DNA of 64,000 bases from Portunus trituberculatus (taxonomy: Eukaryota > Arthropoda > Malacostraca > Decapoda > Portunidae), in assembly GCF_017591435.1 (NCBI RefSeq), contig NC_059297.1, forward strand, positions 20,374,190 to 20,438,189, read 5' to 3'. The notes below the pieces were generated by a model. It worked only from the letters and a program-made list of their open reading frames with translations, was not told the origin of the DNA and made no database searches. This document shows positions 11,236-25,262 of this stretch, piece after piece. Position numbers and translations under genes: made by a program. Positions within the stretch are counted from its first letter, which is position 1. Each line of letters starts with the position of its first letter.

Positions 11236-12053
11236 GTGATTATACAATGAGAGTGAAAGCCGTCTAGGAGAGCCGGTGAGGCAGGATATTCAACTTCCCG
11301 TCCAACTCAATGGCAGGAACAAAATCATATATAGTGGAAAAAAAGACAACAAAGCTACATAAAGAATGAAAATCAGATTAAGTACGGGTACTATTATATT
11401 GTTTGTTTCCTTGGCACTGGTAATGCGTTGAAGAAACTTAGTTTTGCTCAATTCAAGTGGTCGTAAAACTATCATACTCTACGGAGAACAAAACAAATAT
11501 ATAACATAATCTGTGACTGGGGCTCAACTTATTTCATCTTACTTGCTATAAGTCTCAACCTAACATACCTATGATATAAGAAAGTATAACGTTTCCTAGT
11601 TTCTTATCCGTACCTAACATATCCCTTTGCCTTGTGCTCAATCAATACAATTCAACATCCACTGGAATAGCAAAGACGCATGTGACTCAAAGATCACGAT
11701 TATAATGGTTTACAGCAAGCGTTCTTTTCTTATGAGAGATGGAGAATAAGCGAGTGTGAGCTGAAAGGGATTTCCACCTGACAGCCTTAGTTCAAGAGGA
11801 AAGAGAAGTGGGAAAGGTGGGAGTGGTGGGTGGTGGGTGGTGGGCGGATGTGCGGGTAGGCGAACGAGTTACTGTGAAGGAATGCCTGATGTGGAGTGTG
11901 GGTGGATAAAGATGTGCATGGATAAGGTAGTGGGTGAGAAGATGAGTCACGGAGTGAGTGAGGCAGTGAGTTGAGGAGTGGGTGAATCCGGGAGTGTAAT
12001 TATGAACTGGTGGGTGGACGGCTGGGTGAGGCTTGCTGCAAGGCTGCCAACCA

Positions 12054-12114
<61 letters not shown>

Positions 12115-12218
12115 TTTCCCCCGCCTCCCCCCACCAGGCATTCACCCACCACCAATGCCGTGCCCAACATATGAAGGTGAGGTGTTGGCACTGTCCATGA
12201 TTCACAAATATGATGTAA

Positions 12219-12279
<61 letters not shown>

Positions 12280-13990
12280 ATAATAATAAACAAATGAACA
12301 AACAAATAGGCAAACCATGTCAATAAATTCGCAAGGATTGAAAAACTGTGAAGGTATTTGGTCTTGGATGGTAGTGAGTTTGTGAATTAGAAGAGTGAGG
12401 AACGTTTGTGAGTGTGGATGTACAGACTCTTTATATCCATCTACCATGTGATCTCCAATTACTTGTGTGTAGTGCATGTACTACGTCAGGACACTTTAAT
12501 TAATCTAACTTAAGCTAACATGGACGGATCTATCTACGTACTACCTGCATGGATCTATCTCATAACCTCTAATTAATTCCCTCAGGGCCACACTGTTCAA
12601 TTCCCTTTAAACCAAACGGCTATCAATGTTGTCTCTTGCTTGCATTTCGACAATAACCCAACCGTTAACAACTCAACAACTCGTGATGCTGCTGATTACT
12701 GTGCATTGTTTGCTATTTTCTCACCACTGCCCACACACCCACTAACCACTACACGCACGGCCATCCAGGCAAAGGCAATGATGAGGTTACAAAGCGCGAG
12801 GTGCCAATGTCTGTAATGGACCCATATTACCGAGCAGATCAGCAACTTATCTCGCCTACGTGTAACAGACTCAACTGGAGGTTATAAAAACTTTCCTCCG
12901 GTGACATTCTGATAATGGTTTTGCCGCATCACTCAGGATAAACAACCATGAGAATCCAGCTAATAATCTTGAAAATAATAGTCTCAAACTGTTTTAAAAG
13001 ATACTCTGTTTGAATCTGTTTCATAGGTATATAAGCCTTTTACTTTCCAAATAACGCCCAAAACATCAATCAATGTGTTTTTTTTTTTTTTCTTTTATTA
13101 TTACCAAGTTGTGTGGAAGGAAGGAATTAAGACGAAGAGGAGGAGGGGAAGTAGACTCATTCATAAATAGATCCCAGTAAGGATATAACACTTCTAACAA
13201 CCATGCATCAGTCAATGTGCATTTGTTTTCCCTCAAATGATTTCCAAGCGATTCGACATTAAAGGAAGCAATGAAAACAAGAGCGAGGAGGAAATTGAAG
13301 GAATAAAAAATGAGGATCAGAAAATTCATTATAAATATATTCTAGAATACAAGAGTAAGAGTTTTAGTGACCACTCACCAATCACTATATATCTTCGCCT
13401 CCAATGACTACCAAATGAAGTGGAATAAGACTTGAAGACAAAGAGAAGCACCAAAAACTTCCCCATTAATAAGTCCCAGTATGGCTACGTACACAAATCA
13501 ATATTCACTTTTACTTCATTTATCACCAACTTAAGAGGAAGGAAAGGCACGAGGACGAATAAGAGGAGAGCCATAATTAATACTGTAGTGAAATCTCAGG
13601 ATGCAACAGATCAAAATTCTAGTAGACAGTGCAAACCTGAGCGTGGCTTTGATCGTGTCCCAAAGACTCGTCACCACTACGTCTGCTTCGCTCACCGCCT
13701 GCAATCAACCAAGCCCCGGTTATACGTAGATGTACGACAGCAGAGTGTTGCAGCCTGCACCGACAACCATGACAATATAATATTATATGTATACCCACAC
13801 GAGACGTTTCAAATCCCTGCAGTGTTCATCGCCACGCATGCACGCAATTTCTAATGTGGCTTCGCAAAAAAAAAAAACCTCGATGACAAGCAGAAAGATG
13901 TACAAAAACAGACGACTTAGTATTGCCTGTATCATTGCATCAGTAGTTCCTGGGTAGCTAATGGAACACAAAGGCAGGAAGATTGGTAAA

Positions 13991-13994
<4 letters not shown>
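11236..13994. other. No gene recognised outside microsatellites
   Basis: AT-rich unique sequence. The region 13100-13600 has weakly repeated text (ACCAA...GTGGAA...AAGA...GACGAAGAGGAGG), possibly an old duplication. A 140-codon plus-strand frame at 13432-13854 has no recognisable content. Confidence 0.4.
12056..12276. repeat. (GT)27 and (CT)27
   Basis: Tracts at 12056-12109 and 12222-12276. The upstream 11760-12050 is GTG-rich low-complexity sequence (GGTGGGTGG, GAGTGAGTGAGG). Confidence 0.9.

Positions 13995-14056
<62 letters not shown>
13995..14056. repeat. (GA)31
   Basis: Pure tract. Confidence 0.9.
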
Positions 14057-14059
<3 letters not shown>

Positions 14060-15034
14060 GAGGGAATAAAGTAACAATCTGCTTTCTCCTTGGCCAATGC
14101 ACTGCCAACATCTCTTGTCACCACCAGAAATGAGAAAGTACATTCCTAAAGAGGTACATTGAAATAGAGAGCGATTAAGCTGACTTCATCGATAAGAATG
14201 AACCCAACACGTGTCAGCCAGGCTACCAGCACCCTCTGGTTATCGCAAAGACGAGGGAAAAGAATGATGAGACAGATATACAATGATATGCATGTTACTA
14301 TTGAAAGAATGAAACGATGCAAATCATTGCGAGACGATTTGAATCATAGAAAGTTATGACGTAAATTAAACATTATACATGTGGTGATTGAATATGAGAA
14401 AATAAGTAAATGAATAAATAAACAAGATAGTACCAAAAATGACGTTGCACTAAGAAAAAAACAGAACAAGTGAGAAGGGATCGAGACAATATGACTCTTA
14501 ACGGAGCAAGGTAAGCCAGTCAGTCTGTCACTTAGTAAGTAAGCTTATTTTGACGTTGAGAACATAGGTACAACATGAAGATTTCCCTGGTATTGGGTTG
14601 ATCAGCATGATTATACATGATACCATACAATAATGATGTACTATGAGTACATCGAACATCACGTATCAAGAGCTATGAAAAAGTATGATACATCTTTCGT
14701 TATGTTCCAAGAAAATATCAAATACAACGTACCAGATAACAAAGACAAATCAGAACCACAATATTCGTGCTGACCAAATGATATAACAATGCAAGTGAAT
14801 GATGACACGAAGACGTAAAACGAACCAAGGGATGGCACTGTGAGGTTAGAAAGCCTCTTGGCACACTCTTAGAGCAGTACATGATGCACACATCCACTGC
14901 GAATGGCCTAATAGTGCCTAATGGTACCTTAATGTATGATATGTCATATAATCTAACTTAACCTAACTCAGTATAACTTTACTATTAACGTGACCTAAAT
15001 AACAGAGCAGACAACTTAAAATTGAAAAAAGGAA

Positions 15035-15036
<2 letters not shown>

Positions 15037-15093
<57 letters not shown>
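15037..15093. repeat. (AC)28
   Basis: Pure tract. Confidence 0.9.
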
Positions 15094-15095
<2 letters not shown>

Positions 15096-15399
15096 GGAAG
15101 TCAGTGCGAGTTACTGGAACTCTGACCACATCTGTACCTCGCTGTGAATTGCTGTGGAAGCCTGCAGTGAAGAGGAAGATGAGATGCAGTTAGTGAAAGT
15201 AATATGATTAGCAACGCCACATCCACGCTTTTATATTCCAACTGGATCTTTGCCTTCTTCATATCTGCTACACCTGGGGCCTATATTTTGAAACGATTCA
15301 GACTATCATATAAGGATTATTTCCAAAGGCCATAGAGATGAAAAGTCGGTTCAAATGGGTTCTTTTTTTTTATCATTTATTGACAACCCAGCACCCTTA

Positions 15400-15785
15400 T
15401 AATATTATTAAGAGATTCATGAAAGGATCATTGACAACACCGATAATAGTCTTGAGAACTCTGTAACACTATCATCAGATGCAACACCAATATAACCTGT
15501 ACTTTGACCTGAGAACCCTTATTAAATCATCACATTCATGAAAACGCTCGTGACAACCCCGGTAATAACACCCACTATAAACTTTGACAACCCAAACAAT
15601 AACTTTCATTACAACCTGAGAAGCCTTATCAAATCAGCATCATATTGATTAAGGAAAGATGTGTCAAATGCTTGAGTGACACCCTAAACAATAACTTCCA
15701 TTACAACGTGAGAAGTCTTGTTAAAACGGTATCACATTCATGAAAACACCCGTGATTGTCAAAATGGTAACTTTCAGTACAGGAA
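15400..15785. repeat. Strongly diverged tandem repeat
   Basis: Variants of CCTGAGAACCCTTATTAAAT followed by CATCACATTCATGAAAAC occur near 15452, 15512, 15615 and 15709, with TGACAACCCCGGTAATAAC-like text between. Spacing is irregular (60-105 bp). Confidence 0.4.
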
Positions 15786-16093
15786 TAAAGCAGACTATAG
15801 CTGAGGCGCCGATAGGTTTATGGAAATGGTGTCTAAGCTTCATCACTTAAGCGTTCCTTTAGTGAGATTATGCTAAACTTGCACTCCATACTATACTCTA
15901 CAAGTATTTATTTTCGGTCTTGGTAGTATACTAAGGTTCCACTACAGGCAAAATACAGGTGTACAGGTTTCGATGTGTCCGAGTTGGTATAAAATTTGCA
16001 AGGGAGAAATGGTTCCTGTTTGGTATTATTAATGAAGTTTGCCATTAGTCAGTGAATCTCCAAAATGTACGGCGTGATACTTTAATGAGTGTT

Positions 16094-16095
<2 letters not shown>

Positions 16096-16175
<80 letters not shown>
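16096..16175. repeat. (CT)40
   Basis: Pure tract. Confidence 0.9.
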
Positions 16176-16181
<6 letters not shown>

Positions 16182-16559
16182 CATTCAAGTTACCTAAACA
16201 GTCTACCCTTACAATCCTTTGCTTCGGCTGTGAGTGAGGAAATGTAAATACAATTTTTATGATCATGCAGTATTGTTATTTCTATAGCACAAGGATTTCA
16301 TTTAAAGGTAAGTTAAACCAAGGCTGATCTAATAGTTATGCAATGTTAGTACGTTTGCAATTATTGCATTTGCCAAATATTCACGGAAAAGTCGACCATG
16401 TTTGTCATATCAATCTGTATGATAGAGGCACGTTAGCTGTGTTAGTCATATGTATGTTATCTATATGTGTCAGTCATGTGCATTAGTTATGTGTACGTGT
16501 TGGTGACCTGCATGCACCATTGCCAGGTGTATGTGAACGTCAAAATATTATAATCTTGC

Positions 16560-18425
16560 GTGAAAAGACAAATGTAGCAGTTAATGGACCTAATGGAAGA
16601 GAGAAGAAAAGTGAAAAATAAGTCGGAGGAAAGATATGTGAATTTGGACAGAAGTATAAAGCAAATGTGCAAGAAGAAAGAGGAGTGGCTAGGAAAGATG
16701 TGTGAGGAGATGGAACAGCTGGAAAAGGTAGATTCCAGGCTAACGGCAGAGAAAATTAGAGAAATAACAGGGAAACGGAGAACAACCAGGAGTACGATAG
16801 TAAAAGACAAAAATGGCAACATCTTGACAGAAAGAGCAGAAGTTTTAAAGAGGTGGGAAGAGTACGTTGACGAACTGTATGAAGATACGAGAGGAGAGAG
16901 ACCAGAGTTTGGGGAAATCGAACCAGGGCCTTCGATACTGAAATGTGAAGTGGAGAAGGCTGTGAGGGGGATGAAATGGAGGAAGACAGAGGAGAGTGAT
17001 GGCGTGGTGGTTGAGATGGTGGAGGCTGCTGGGGATTTTGCTATAGAGAAGATCACAGAATTAGCAAATATAATATATGAAACAGGTATTATACCTAAGA
17101 GAATGGAGGAGTGTGAATTCATTGTTATACCGAAAAGGGAAGGAACAGTAGAGTGTGGTAAGCATCGGACAATAAGTATTATGAGTCAGGTAGCGAAGAT
17201 CGTACTAAGGGTGATAGATGAGAGGTTGAGGAGAAAAGTAGAGGAAACGGTGGACAGAGCGCAGTTTGGTTTTAGAAAAGGTAAAGGAACTCGGAACGCA
17301 ATCTTTGTATTACGAACAATTATAGAGAGAGCCATAGAGAAACAGAAAGACCTATTTATGTGTTTTGTAGATTTTGAAAAGGCTTTTGATATGATACGGC
17401 ACGAGGTTTTAGTGGAGAGGCTGCGAAGGTTGGGTGTCGATAATGCTGATATAAGGATAATGACAAATCTGTACTGGGGCAGAGAGCTGTGGTGAGAATT
17501 GGAGATGATAAAAGTGATTGGATTAAAATAGAAAGAGGAGTGAGACAGGAATGTGTGTTGTCACCAGACTTGTTCTCACTCCATATACACAGGCTGTCAT
17601 GGACGAAGTGACCAATCTGGAAGGAATTAATATAAACAACATTAGATATGCTGATGATACAGTGTTCATTGCAGACACTGAGGAAAAGTTACAAAGATTG
17701 GTGGATCGATTGGATGTGGAATGTAGAGGAGTTGGATTGAGGATTAACATCGGTAAAACAGAGGTGATGGGAGTGAACAAGAAAAAGGATCAATTAAGAG
17801 TGAATGTGAGAATAGGTGCTCAAGCAGTGAAGCAAGTTCAATCATTTAGATATTTGGGAAGCTTGGTGGAAGAAGATGGTAGATGTGATGCAGAAATAAG
17901 ATCAAGAATTGGAATGGCAAAAGCTAACTTTGGGCAAATGAGAGGGATACTAACAAACCTGAATTTGAGTAGTGGAATCCGGTTAAGAATCTTAAAGTGT
18001 TACATATGGTCAGTACTATTATACGGTTGTGAAACTTGGACCATTAGTAGAGAAATGAAGAAGAGGCTGGAGGGAACAGAGATGTGGTTCATTAGAAGAA
18101 TGATGAGGATCCCGTGGGTGGCAAGGAGAACAAATCAGGAGGTATTGCAGATGGCCGGCACGACAAGGGAGTTAATGACTACAGTGAGAAGAAGACAGCT
18201 CGGGTATCTTGGGCATGTTTTGAGAGGGGATGGCCTAGAGAGAGACTGCCTCTTGGGGATGATCGAGGGAAGAAGAGCGAGAGGAAGACAGAGGATGAAA
18301 TATATGGATGCAATCAAGGAGATGGTGGGAAGAGAGAGGATGGAGGAAGTGGTGGAATTGGCTGGGAACAGAAGAATCTGGCACTCCATTGTCGCCAACG
18401 TCAATTAGACACGGCACTGCGGTAA
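16560..18425 (+). mobile_element. RTE/BovB-like LINE, 5'-truncated, frameshifted
   Basis: Contains a reverse-transcriptase domain (QFGFRKGKGTRNAI, VDFEKAFDMI, RYADDTVFIA at 17644) and the RTE-type C-terminus (YGCETWTI, RRMMRIPWVARRTNQEVL, GRRARGRQRMKYMD). The AP-like endonuclease is missing. The frame shifts near 17490 and again near 17580 before the YADD box. A short TAAGG duplication marks the possible 3' end. Confidence 0.85.
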
Positions 18426-19594
18426 GGTAAGCAGTTAAGCTTATTATCATCGCCGCACGCAAAGGGGTCTGGGCGACGATAAGGAAACACGTAAACTAGC
18501 ATAAGTAAATTGTATGTTGGTTAACGTTTTAATGCTAAGGACCAAAACTGAAGTTAAGACGCCACTAGGGTATAGTGAAGTAACGAATAAGGGTAGAGAC
18601 AGACTTGATGATGGTAGAGCAAAGAAAGAGATGCGAAGATGTTTACAGTGCAAATTGCTGAGTCTTGAGGAGTATACCTCCCCTACACGATGGGTCAGCA
18701 GGTTATCCTGTCTACTACCGTTCGTGGCAGCCCCAGGACAGAGGAGAGAGACAGAAGGGAGCAGGGTGTTATAGAAGTAACATCGTGAGCTGAGCTTGCT
18801 CAAAGCAGTTATACACACGCACACACGCACGCCGTATTAGTGTTCGCAGGACCCACAACACGTAAGTGTGGTGAAGATGCTCTGTATTGTGATTATTGTC
18901 ACATGGTGTGGAGTTAATTTGTGCTGTATTCTTACTGTACTGTGCATAAGTATTTAGCATGTAAAAGATCTTAGGTTAAATAGTGGTAAGCACGACAGCA
19001 CTCATTGTTTGGAGGTGTTGAAGAGGGATTAGGTACGACTCGCTGAGAGGCCTTTCTCCCTCCCTCACTCTACCAAATAATGGTGTCAAATCGGGTACCA
19101 CTGTCCATTAAATGTAATTAGTATGTAGTGCAACATAGTGTCGCCATGGCTTTCTCTTGTCATCTACAGGTTTTGACCGAATAAAATAAAAATACATTTG
19201 AGTCAACGTGAAGGATTTCGCTATCCTGACAACTTGATCGACATCGCCTTAAGGTGGCGGTAACACTTATGCTATACTTGTGTGCTTGTAATCACCATGA
19301 AATTTAATGTAATGTGGCTGCAACACATGGCGTAAATGTAAGATCTATGTAATTAAGGAAAGTTTATGCTTTAGTGGTTAAGGTATTTATGATGGTCTTT
19401 GATACATTCAAGGAGTTATAAATTTGGCAAAAATGTACTTATTTATTTAGCAAGGCGTACTTAATATTCTAATAAGGTCTACATAAGATCATTTGCTTTA
19501 ATGAAACTGTAAACTTTAAGATGAAGTATATAGAACTTGACTGAATATCATTACGACTTACAATAATCGTTGAAATAGATTACACCAAATATCA

Positions 19595-19598
<4 letters not shown>
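18426..19598. other. No gene recognised
   Basis: Unique sequence. A donor-like GTAAGT at about 18860 follows GC-richer text, without a supported exon. Confidence 0.45.

Positions 19599-19638
<40 letters not shown>
19599..19638. repeat. (TC)20
   Basis: Pure tract. Confidence 0.9.
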
Positions 19639-19641
<3 letters not shown>

Positions 19642-19848
19642 TTATACCATGTGGGCTTTTCACGGGAATTTATGGGCTAAAGGATACTTTTTGTGGTACC
19701 TCCTATCTCAAGGTAGGCTATGTGAGAATAGATGAACCGTGGACATTCGAACCCGTGCAGAAAAGCACGCATGGTTCCTAATGCAGGTTCTCTATATATA
19801 TATATATCTCTATCTAAAGGTATATATATATATAAACTAGCATATATG

Positions 19849-20123
<275 letters not shown>

Positions 20124-20124
20124 T

Positions 20125-21803
20125 TATTGGCCCAAAAGAATTATACATTACAAAATAAAATCAAAATAATAGAATCCTAGGGCTAGGTCTGTTAAGTGAG
20201 ACTCTATTACAGACCTTTTGAAAAAATCCAGCAATCACAACGCCAACGAAGGCAAACCAGGCCTACTCTGACACTAATTACAACTAACTAAATGTAACAA
20301 TAATTACAACTAACTAAATATGAATCATTACTAACTACATGATCTACAAATAGATTTCCTTACTTTGTTTTTAAATACATTACATGAAGGGCTGTCTTTT
20401 ACATTTTGCGGAAGTTGTTTGCATTGTTTTGCTCCTCTGTAGGATAGGAGTCTTTGAGCATGTGAAGTTCTGTATAATGGTAAAATTAGGTTATTTGTTC
20501 TACGGGAATGAAAAGTATTTGGCATAAATTGAAAACCACAATCAGGCTGAAAAGTATGAAGGCATTTATACATGAAGGCAGAAGTTTGCAAAGCTGTTAT
20601 GTTATGCAGTGTTAACACATTAAAGTTATGAAATAAAGGTTGTGTGTGAGCGTATCTATTGCTGCCGGACATGACACGTAACATTTTTTTCTGGGTAATG
20701 AACAGGATTTCCAGGTAGGTGCTATTCTCTCCTCCCAAAATTGCACAGCAGTACATAAGGTGTGGATATGCTAATCCTAAGTAAATTTGTTTAATACAAT
20801 CAAATGTTAACGACCTGCGAACTTTATGTAATATCCCAATAATCTTGCTGAGCCTTGTACAAGTTTCAGCAATGTGACCACTCCACTTCAACTTGCTATC
20901 TATTGCTACTCCTAAAAATTTACATTGTTCCACTTGTTTTAATAATTCCTTATCTAAATATATTTCAATTGGTAGCGGTTGATGCATCAATGGTGAGGAG
21001 ACCATATAATGAGTTTTCGAAATATTAATTGTTAATCCAATTGACAACTTTAGGCAATTCTAAATTTAGGATATTTTTTATCTCATGCAAGTTGTAGCCC
21101 TGTATGTATATGGTAGTGTCATCAGCAAACAAGAGGAATTTCAACTTATCAGTACTGCGTGTTATGTCATTTATATACAACATGAATAAAATTGGACCTA
21201 AAATTGATCCCTGAGGCACACCATGATTGAGAGAAGTAAAGGATGATACAGAACTATTAAAAATAGTACATTGTTTTCGAAAGCTAAGGTAACTTTTAAA
21301 CTATTGGAGAGCTATGCCAAGGATACTATAAATATTCAGTTTCTTTATCAAAATGGAATGTAAGATTGAATCAAAGGCTTTAGAAAGATCACAGAATACT
21401 GAAATTTGAAAATCCTTATTGTCAATGTATCATTTATATTTTTGCAAAACTGGTAGATAGCAAGTTCAGTGGAATAACTCTGACGAAACCCATATTGGAC
21501 ATCAGATAAAATTTTGTATTTAGAAATATACTCAATCAGTCTTTTAACAACAACCTTTTCAAAAATCTTGCTGAAACTTGGAAGTATAGATATAGACCTA
21601 TAATTTGAATGAAGATTTTTTTCACCTTTTTTATAAATAGGAGTAATTTTAGCAATCTGCAAATGCTTAGGAAAACATCCTTCTCTAAAAGAATTGTTAA
21701 TTACATGAACAAGGAAGGGAGAAATTTCATGAGAACATTCTTTAATAACTTTAATATTGATCTCGTCAAAACCTGGTTAAGTTAGCTTGAGATCTTTAAT
21801 TGT

Positions 21804-21808
<5 letters not shown>
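20125..21808 (-). mobile_element. CR1/Jockey-superfamily LINE bounded by (GA)n on both sides
   Basis: Minus-strand RT motifs in order: YGFRQSYSTELAIYQF (about 21480), MPQGSILGPILFMLYINDI (21219), LFADDTTIYI (about 21130), and a long C-terminal domain (LKWSGHIAETCTRLSKIIGI, 20331-21047). At least two frame breaks. The 3' end CAATAAATG runs into (TC)n and the truncated 5' end starts at (CT)n (21810-21887). Confidence 0.8.

Positions 21809-21809
<1 letters not shown>

Positions 21810-21887
<78 letters not shown>
21810..21887. repeat. (GA)39 at the 5' end of a LINE
   Basis: Pure tract abutting the truncated 5' end of the minus-strand LINE at 20.1-21.8 kb. Confidence 0.9.
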
Positions 21888-21891
<4 letters not shown>

Positions 21892-22086
21892 TTGAGATCA
21901 GTAATGGTCTACAGGTTATCCAATACCCACTCCTCAAAATGTTCAATTAGTACTACAAAGCTTATAGCCGTCACTCCCACGCTGAGGGAAGCATTGCCGT
22001 GCTGCTCATCTCCGTCTCTTCGAGAGAAAGAGAAGGGAAATAAATAACAACAAAAATAGCAACAACAATAACAGCAACAACAATAG

Positions 22087-22248
<162 letters not shown>

Positions 22249-22481
22249 GCAACTTTTTGGTCACTGATATGCTGTTTGGGTATGAATAAAACAGAAGCAT
22301 AAAGAGGACAGGTCGTCGCAGCAGAAAGACTGAGTTGGGGATTCCCGTTTACTTTGAATACAGTAGACTAGTTGCTCAGGTGCCTATTTTCTTTTCATTG
22401 CGTGCTGCTTTCCTGTTTTCAGAGAAAGAGCAGAAGTAAAAAGTTTAATACAGTAATATGCTACGTCAAGAACGAGACACT

Positions 22482-22584
<103 letters not shown>

Positions 22585-22894
22585 TTTTAGGAAAGTAATA
22601 TGATCATTCCTTAAGTCCACCAGAAAAGGGAAGGGGGAAATCAGAATAAATACATGAGATGAGAAAGCTCTCTGATTTTCTTTAAGATACAAAAAACGTG
22701 GTTCAGCTTTTGGCTTTGGAGTGAAGATTACATTTGGTGTCTAAATTCGGATGGATATTACTGAATCTTGCTAATAACGAGTGAAGTAAACAATATCTCT
22801 GTCAGAATTCCAAAGCGAGAATTACGAGTGTAGGAAGTTTGCATAACTCTCGGCGTAGCTGACACATTTACCGTGGTTAGAGCTGGCTTTTGAC

Positions 22895-23057
22895 TGGTGT
22901 CGACACACACACCTAGCAGTGAGTAGGTACACAGGAGTTGTGACCTTGTTGTCCCGGTGTGGTGTGTGCCTGGTCTCAGACCTATCCCAAGATCACTCTG
23001 AGCTCGTTCCGCACGTCTGGCTGTCTCGTCAGAGACTGCAGCAGATCAAACAGTGAA
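22895..23057 (+). mobile_element. SINE 3' half, head missing
   Basis: Matches the body of the SINEs at 2.8 and 32.0 kb in the opposite orientation (GAGTAGGTACACAGGAGTTG through CAGTGAATTACAC). It faces the SINE at 23144-23420 across a (TG)n tract. Confidence 0.8.
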
Positions 23058-23074
23058 TTACACTGTCATAGCAA

Positions 23075-23077
<3 letters not shown>

Positions 23078-23143
<66 letters not shown>
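23078..23143. repeat. (GT)33 between two tail-to-tail SINEs
   Basis: Pure tract. Confidence 0.9.
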
Positions 23144-23146
<3 letters not shown>

Positions 23147-23418
23147 TCACCTTGGTCGCCTGCTGGTCACCCAGCCAGTCTTCCTCATTACGGAGCGAGC
23201 TCAGAGGTCATAGACCGATCTTCGGGTAGGACTGAGACCACATCACACACAACACACACCGGGAAAGCGAGGCCACAACCCCTCGAGTTACATCCCGTAC
23301 CTATTTACTGGTAGGTGAACAGGGGCCACACATTAAGAGGATTGCCCATTTGCCTCGCCGCTTTCCGGGACTCGAACCCGGCCCTCTCGATTGTGAGTCG
23401 AGCGTGCTAACCACTACC

Positions 23419-23420
<2 letters not shown>
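23144..23420 (-). mobile_element. tRNA-derived SINE, diverged subfamily
   Basis: Same architecture as the other SINEs but with a different head: GTGGTTAGCACGCTCGACT, anticodon arm with loop CTCACAA (CAC again) and GGGTTCGAGTCCCGG. Flanked by (TG)n at 23078-23143 and 23421-23468. Confidence 0.8.

Positions 23421-23468
<48 letters not shown>
23421..23468. repeat. (TG)24 at a SINE head
   Basis: Pure tract next to the tRNA-like end of the SINE at 23144-23420. Confidence 0.9.
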
Positions 23469-23469
<1 letters not shown>

Positions 23470-24850
23470 TTGGGTGTGACGAAAATACAATTTAAATAAA
23501 TATTTATGCAAAACAATATAAAATAAAATTTTTTTCAAGACCGAGATAAGGAGTAGCGTTTCTTAAGTGACTCTAAATAAAGCTGATAAACACTACACCG
23601 TCGCCACCACCATCCATAGTAACTCCACACATGTATACCCGCACCGCCACAATTACACCACGGACGTCGGTGAAAAACACTTTGAAATCAACATCAGGTA
23701 TACAGTCATAGGAATTGTACTCACTCATATAAGACTAGCTAACCTTATGGAGAAAAAACAATACTGTCGTTCTTAAAAGGACACAGTTTGTTGAGGGTGA
23801 ATAATTCATATAAGCGTGGATGTCTTCTTTTTTCTTCTTCTTCTTCTTCTTTTTTTTTTCTTCTTCTTCAAGTAAGGTTCCTACAAAATTATTCTCCGAG
23901 GGTTTGCTAGAAGAAGAACCATACTATCATCCATAAGACAAAACGACAAAGATAAACGATCATGGGCCTTCCTCGCCATAGCATTGTGATGATAATTGAT
24001 TAATTCTGTGTCTTCCCTCTGCACCCACAAACATTAATTGTAGAGTTCATTACTTTGAGACTTTCAACCACATGAGTGATACCGCATCTAGCGTCTCTCC
24101 AGCTGAGATTAATAGCCTTTATCGCGAAGATGATGAGTGATCGCCTCATTAATATCAGTCATGTATTCAGGAATGCAGATAACATAACTTGACTGAACTG
24201 TATAATCTTTTTTAACCTCGTGTTCTAAACGCATTGTTGCCATTAGCATCTTTTTTTCAAGTTCACAGGGATGATTAGCTGGCTTTTTGTGTTTTTTTTT
24301 TTTTCTTTTCTTTTCTTTTCTTTTTCTTTTTCTTTTTTTTTTTTTTTTTTTTTTTTGCTAAACTACCATAAGAATCACGGCAATATGTTTAGAAACAAAA
24401 ATACTACCACCACATAAGTCTAGTAACAGCAGTCGAGACCAAATGACGAAATGTGCAGGAGTACGGACTCAGATTGCTTAGTTCTTGAGAGTCTTCTTTC
24501 TCACACGCTATTAGTTTTTATTGGTCTGTGTATATACATTGCTGGAAAGTTAGCAAGAAAGCTTTTGAACCTTTTTGTTCCACTTTAACGTAGACCTAGA
24601 TCTCGAATTTCGTATGCCATTTCTTTTCTGGTTTTGGGTGTGTGCATCTAAATCTATTATATTTCATCTCTATTACTATTGTCAGCATTTTTTTTTTTTT
24701 TTCACGCAACATCGACACCCAGCTGGAACCATGGAATGGGGTCAGCTCACTGTGATAGAGACCTGTGAAAAAAAAAAAAACCTGACTGTGATCACATAGA
24801 TAATGGAATGGGTGAATGTTTGGTTCTGCTTGACTGCTCTGGACGGGTGA
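23469..24850. other. No gene recognised
   Basis: Contains T-rich and (CTT)n runs (23828-23870, 24292-24357, 24689-24701) in AT-rich unique sequence. Confidence 0.5.
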
Positions 24851-25096
24851 CTAAGCAGGATCTCCATATATGGCAGGAGCTGGGAGCGTTAGAACAACAA
24901 TGTTGAGAGTATACAGGCTGTCATCTATGATCACTTTGGATTTCTCCTCAAAGGCACCACTGACAACAAAACAGCGTGAATTTCTTTCACTAATAAGTAA
25001 ACAATGGATAGGTGTGTTCATATAGGGACTGCTACCTTTGGCCTGATGGTCTCTTGCAACTTCTATCATTTTCTTATGTTTCTGTGTTCTTAACAA
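24851..25096 (-). other. Unrecognised open frame of about 80-100 codons
   Basis: The minus-strand frame stays open from about 25155 to the stop at 24851. The translated composition is balanced (HCLLISERNSRCFVVSGAF and so on) and is not microsatellite-derived. I do not recognise it. It lies just left of the (CA)n tract and the near-palindrome at 25.2-25.4 kb and may be part of a degraded mobile element. Confidence 0.25.
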
Positions 25097-25197
25097 AACA
25101 GCACTATTAATTACTACTCGAATATTGTCATTCGTCGTTCATCATTCGTGTCAAATCAAAATCATACGCTTTAAAAATGCCAAAGAATATTTGTCAT

Positions 25198-25198
<1 letters not shown>

Positions 25199-25259
<61 letters not shown>
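25199..25259. repeat. (CA)30
   Basis: Pure tract next to the palindrome at 25261. Confidence 0.9.

Positions 25260-25260
<1 letters not shown>

Positions 25261-25262
<2 letters not shown>

Larger units (their letters stand above)
14057..16095. other. No gene recognised
   Basis: Unique AT-rich sequence apart from (AC)28 at 15037 and the diverged repeat at 15400-15785. Confidence 0.5.

Noticed and set aside
13432..13854. 140-codon plus-strand frame
   Set aside because: No recognisable domain, no promoter or splice context, composition like the surrounding non-coding sequence.
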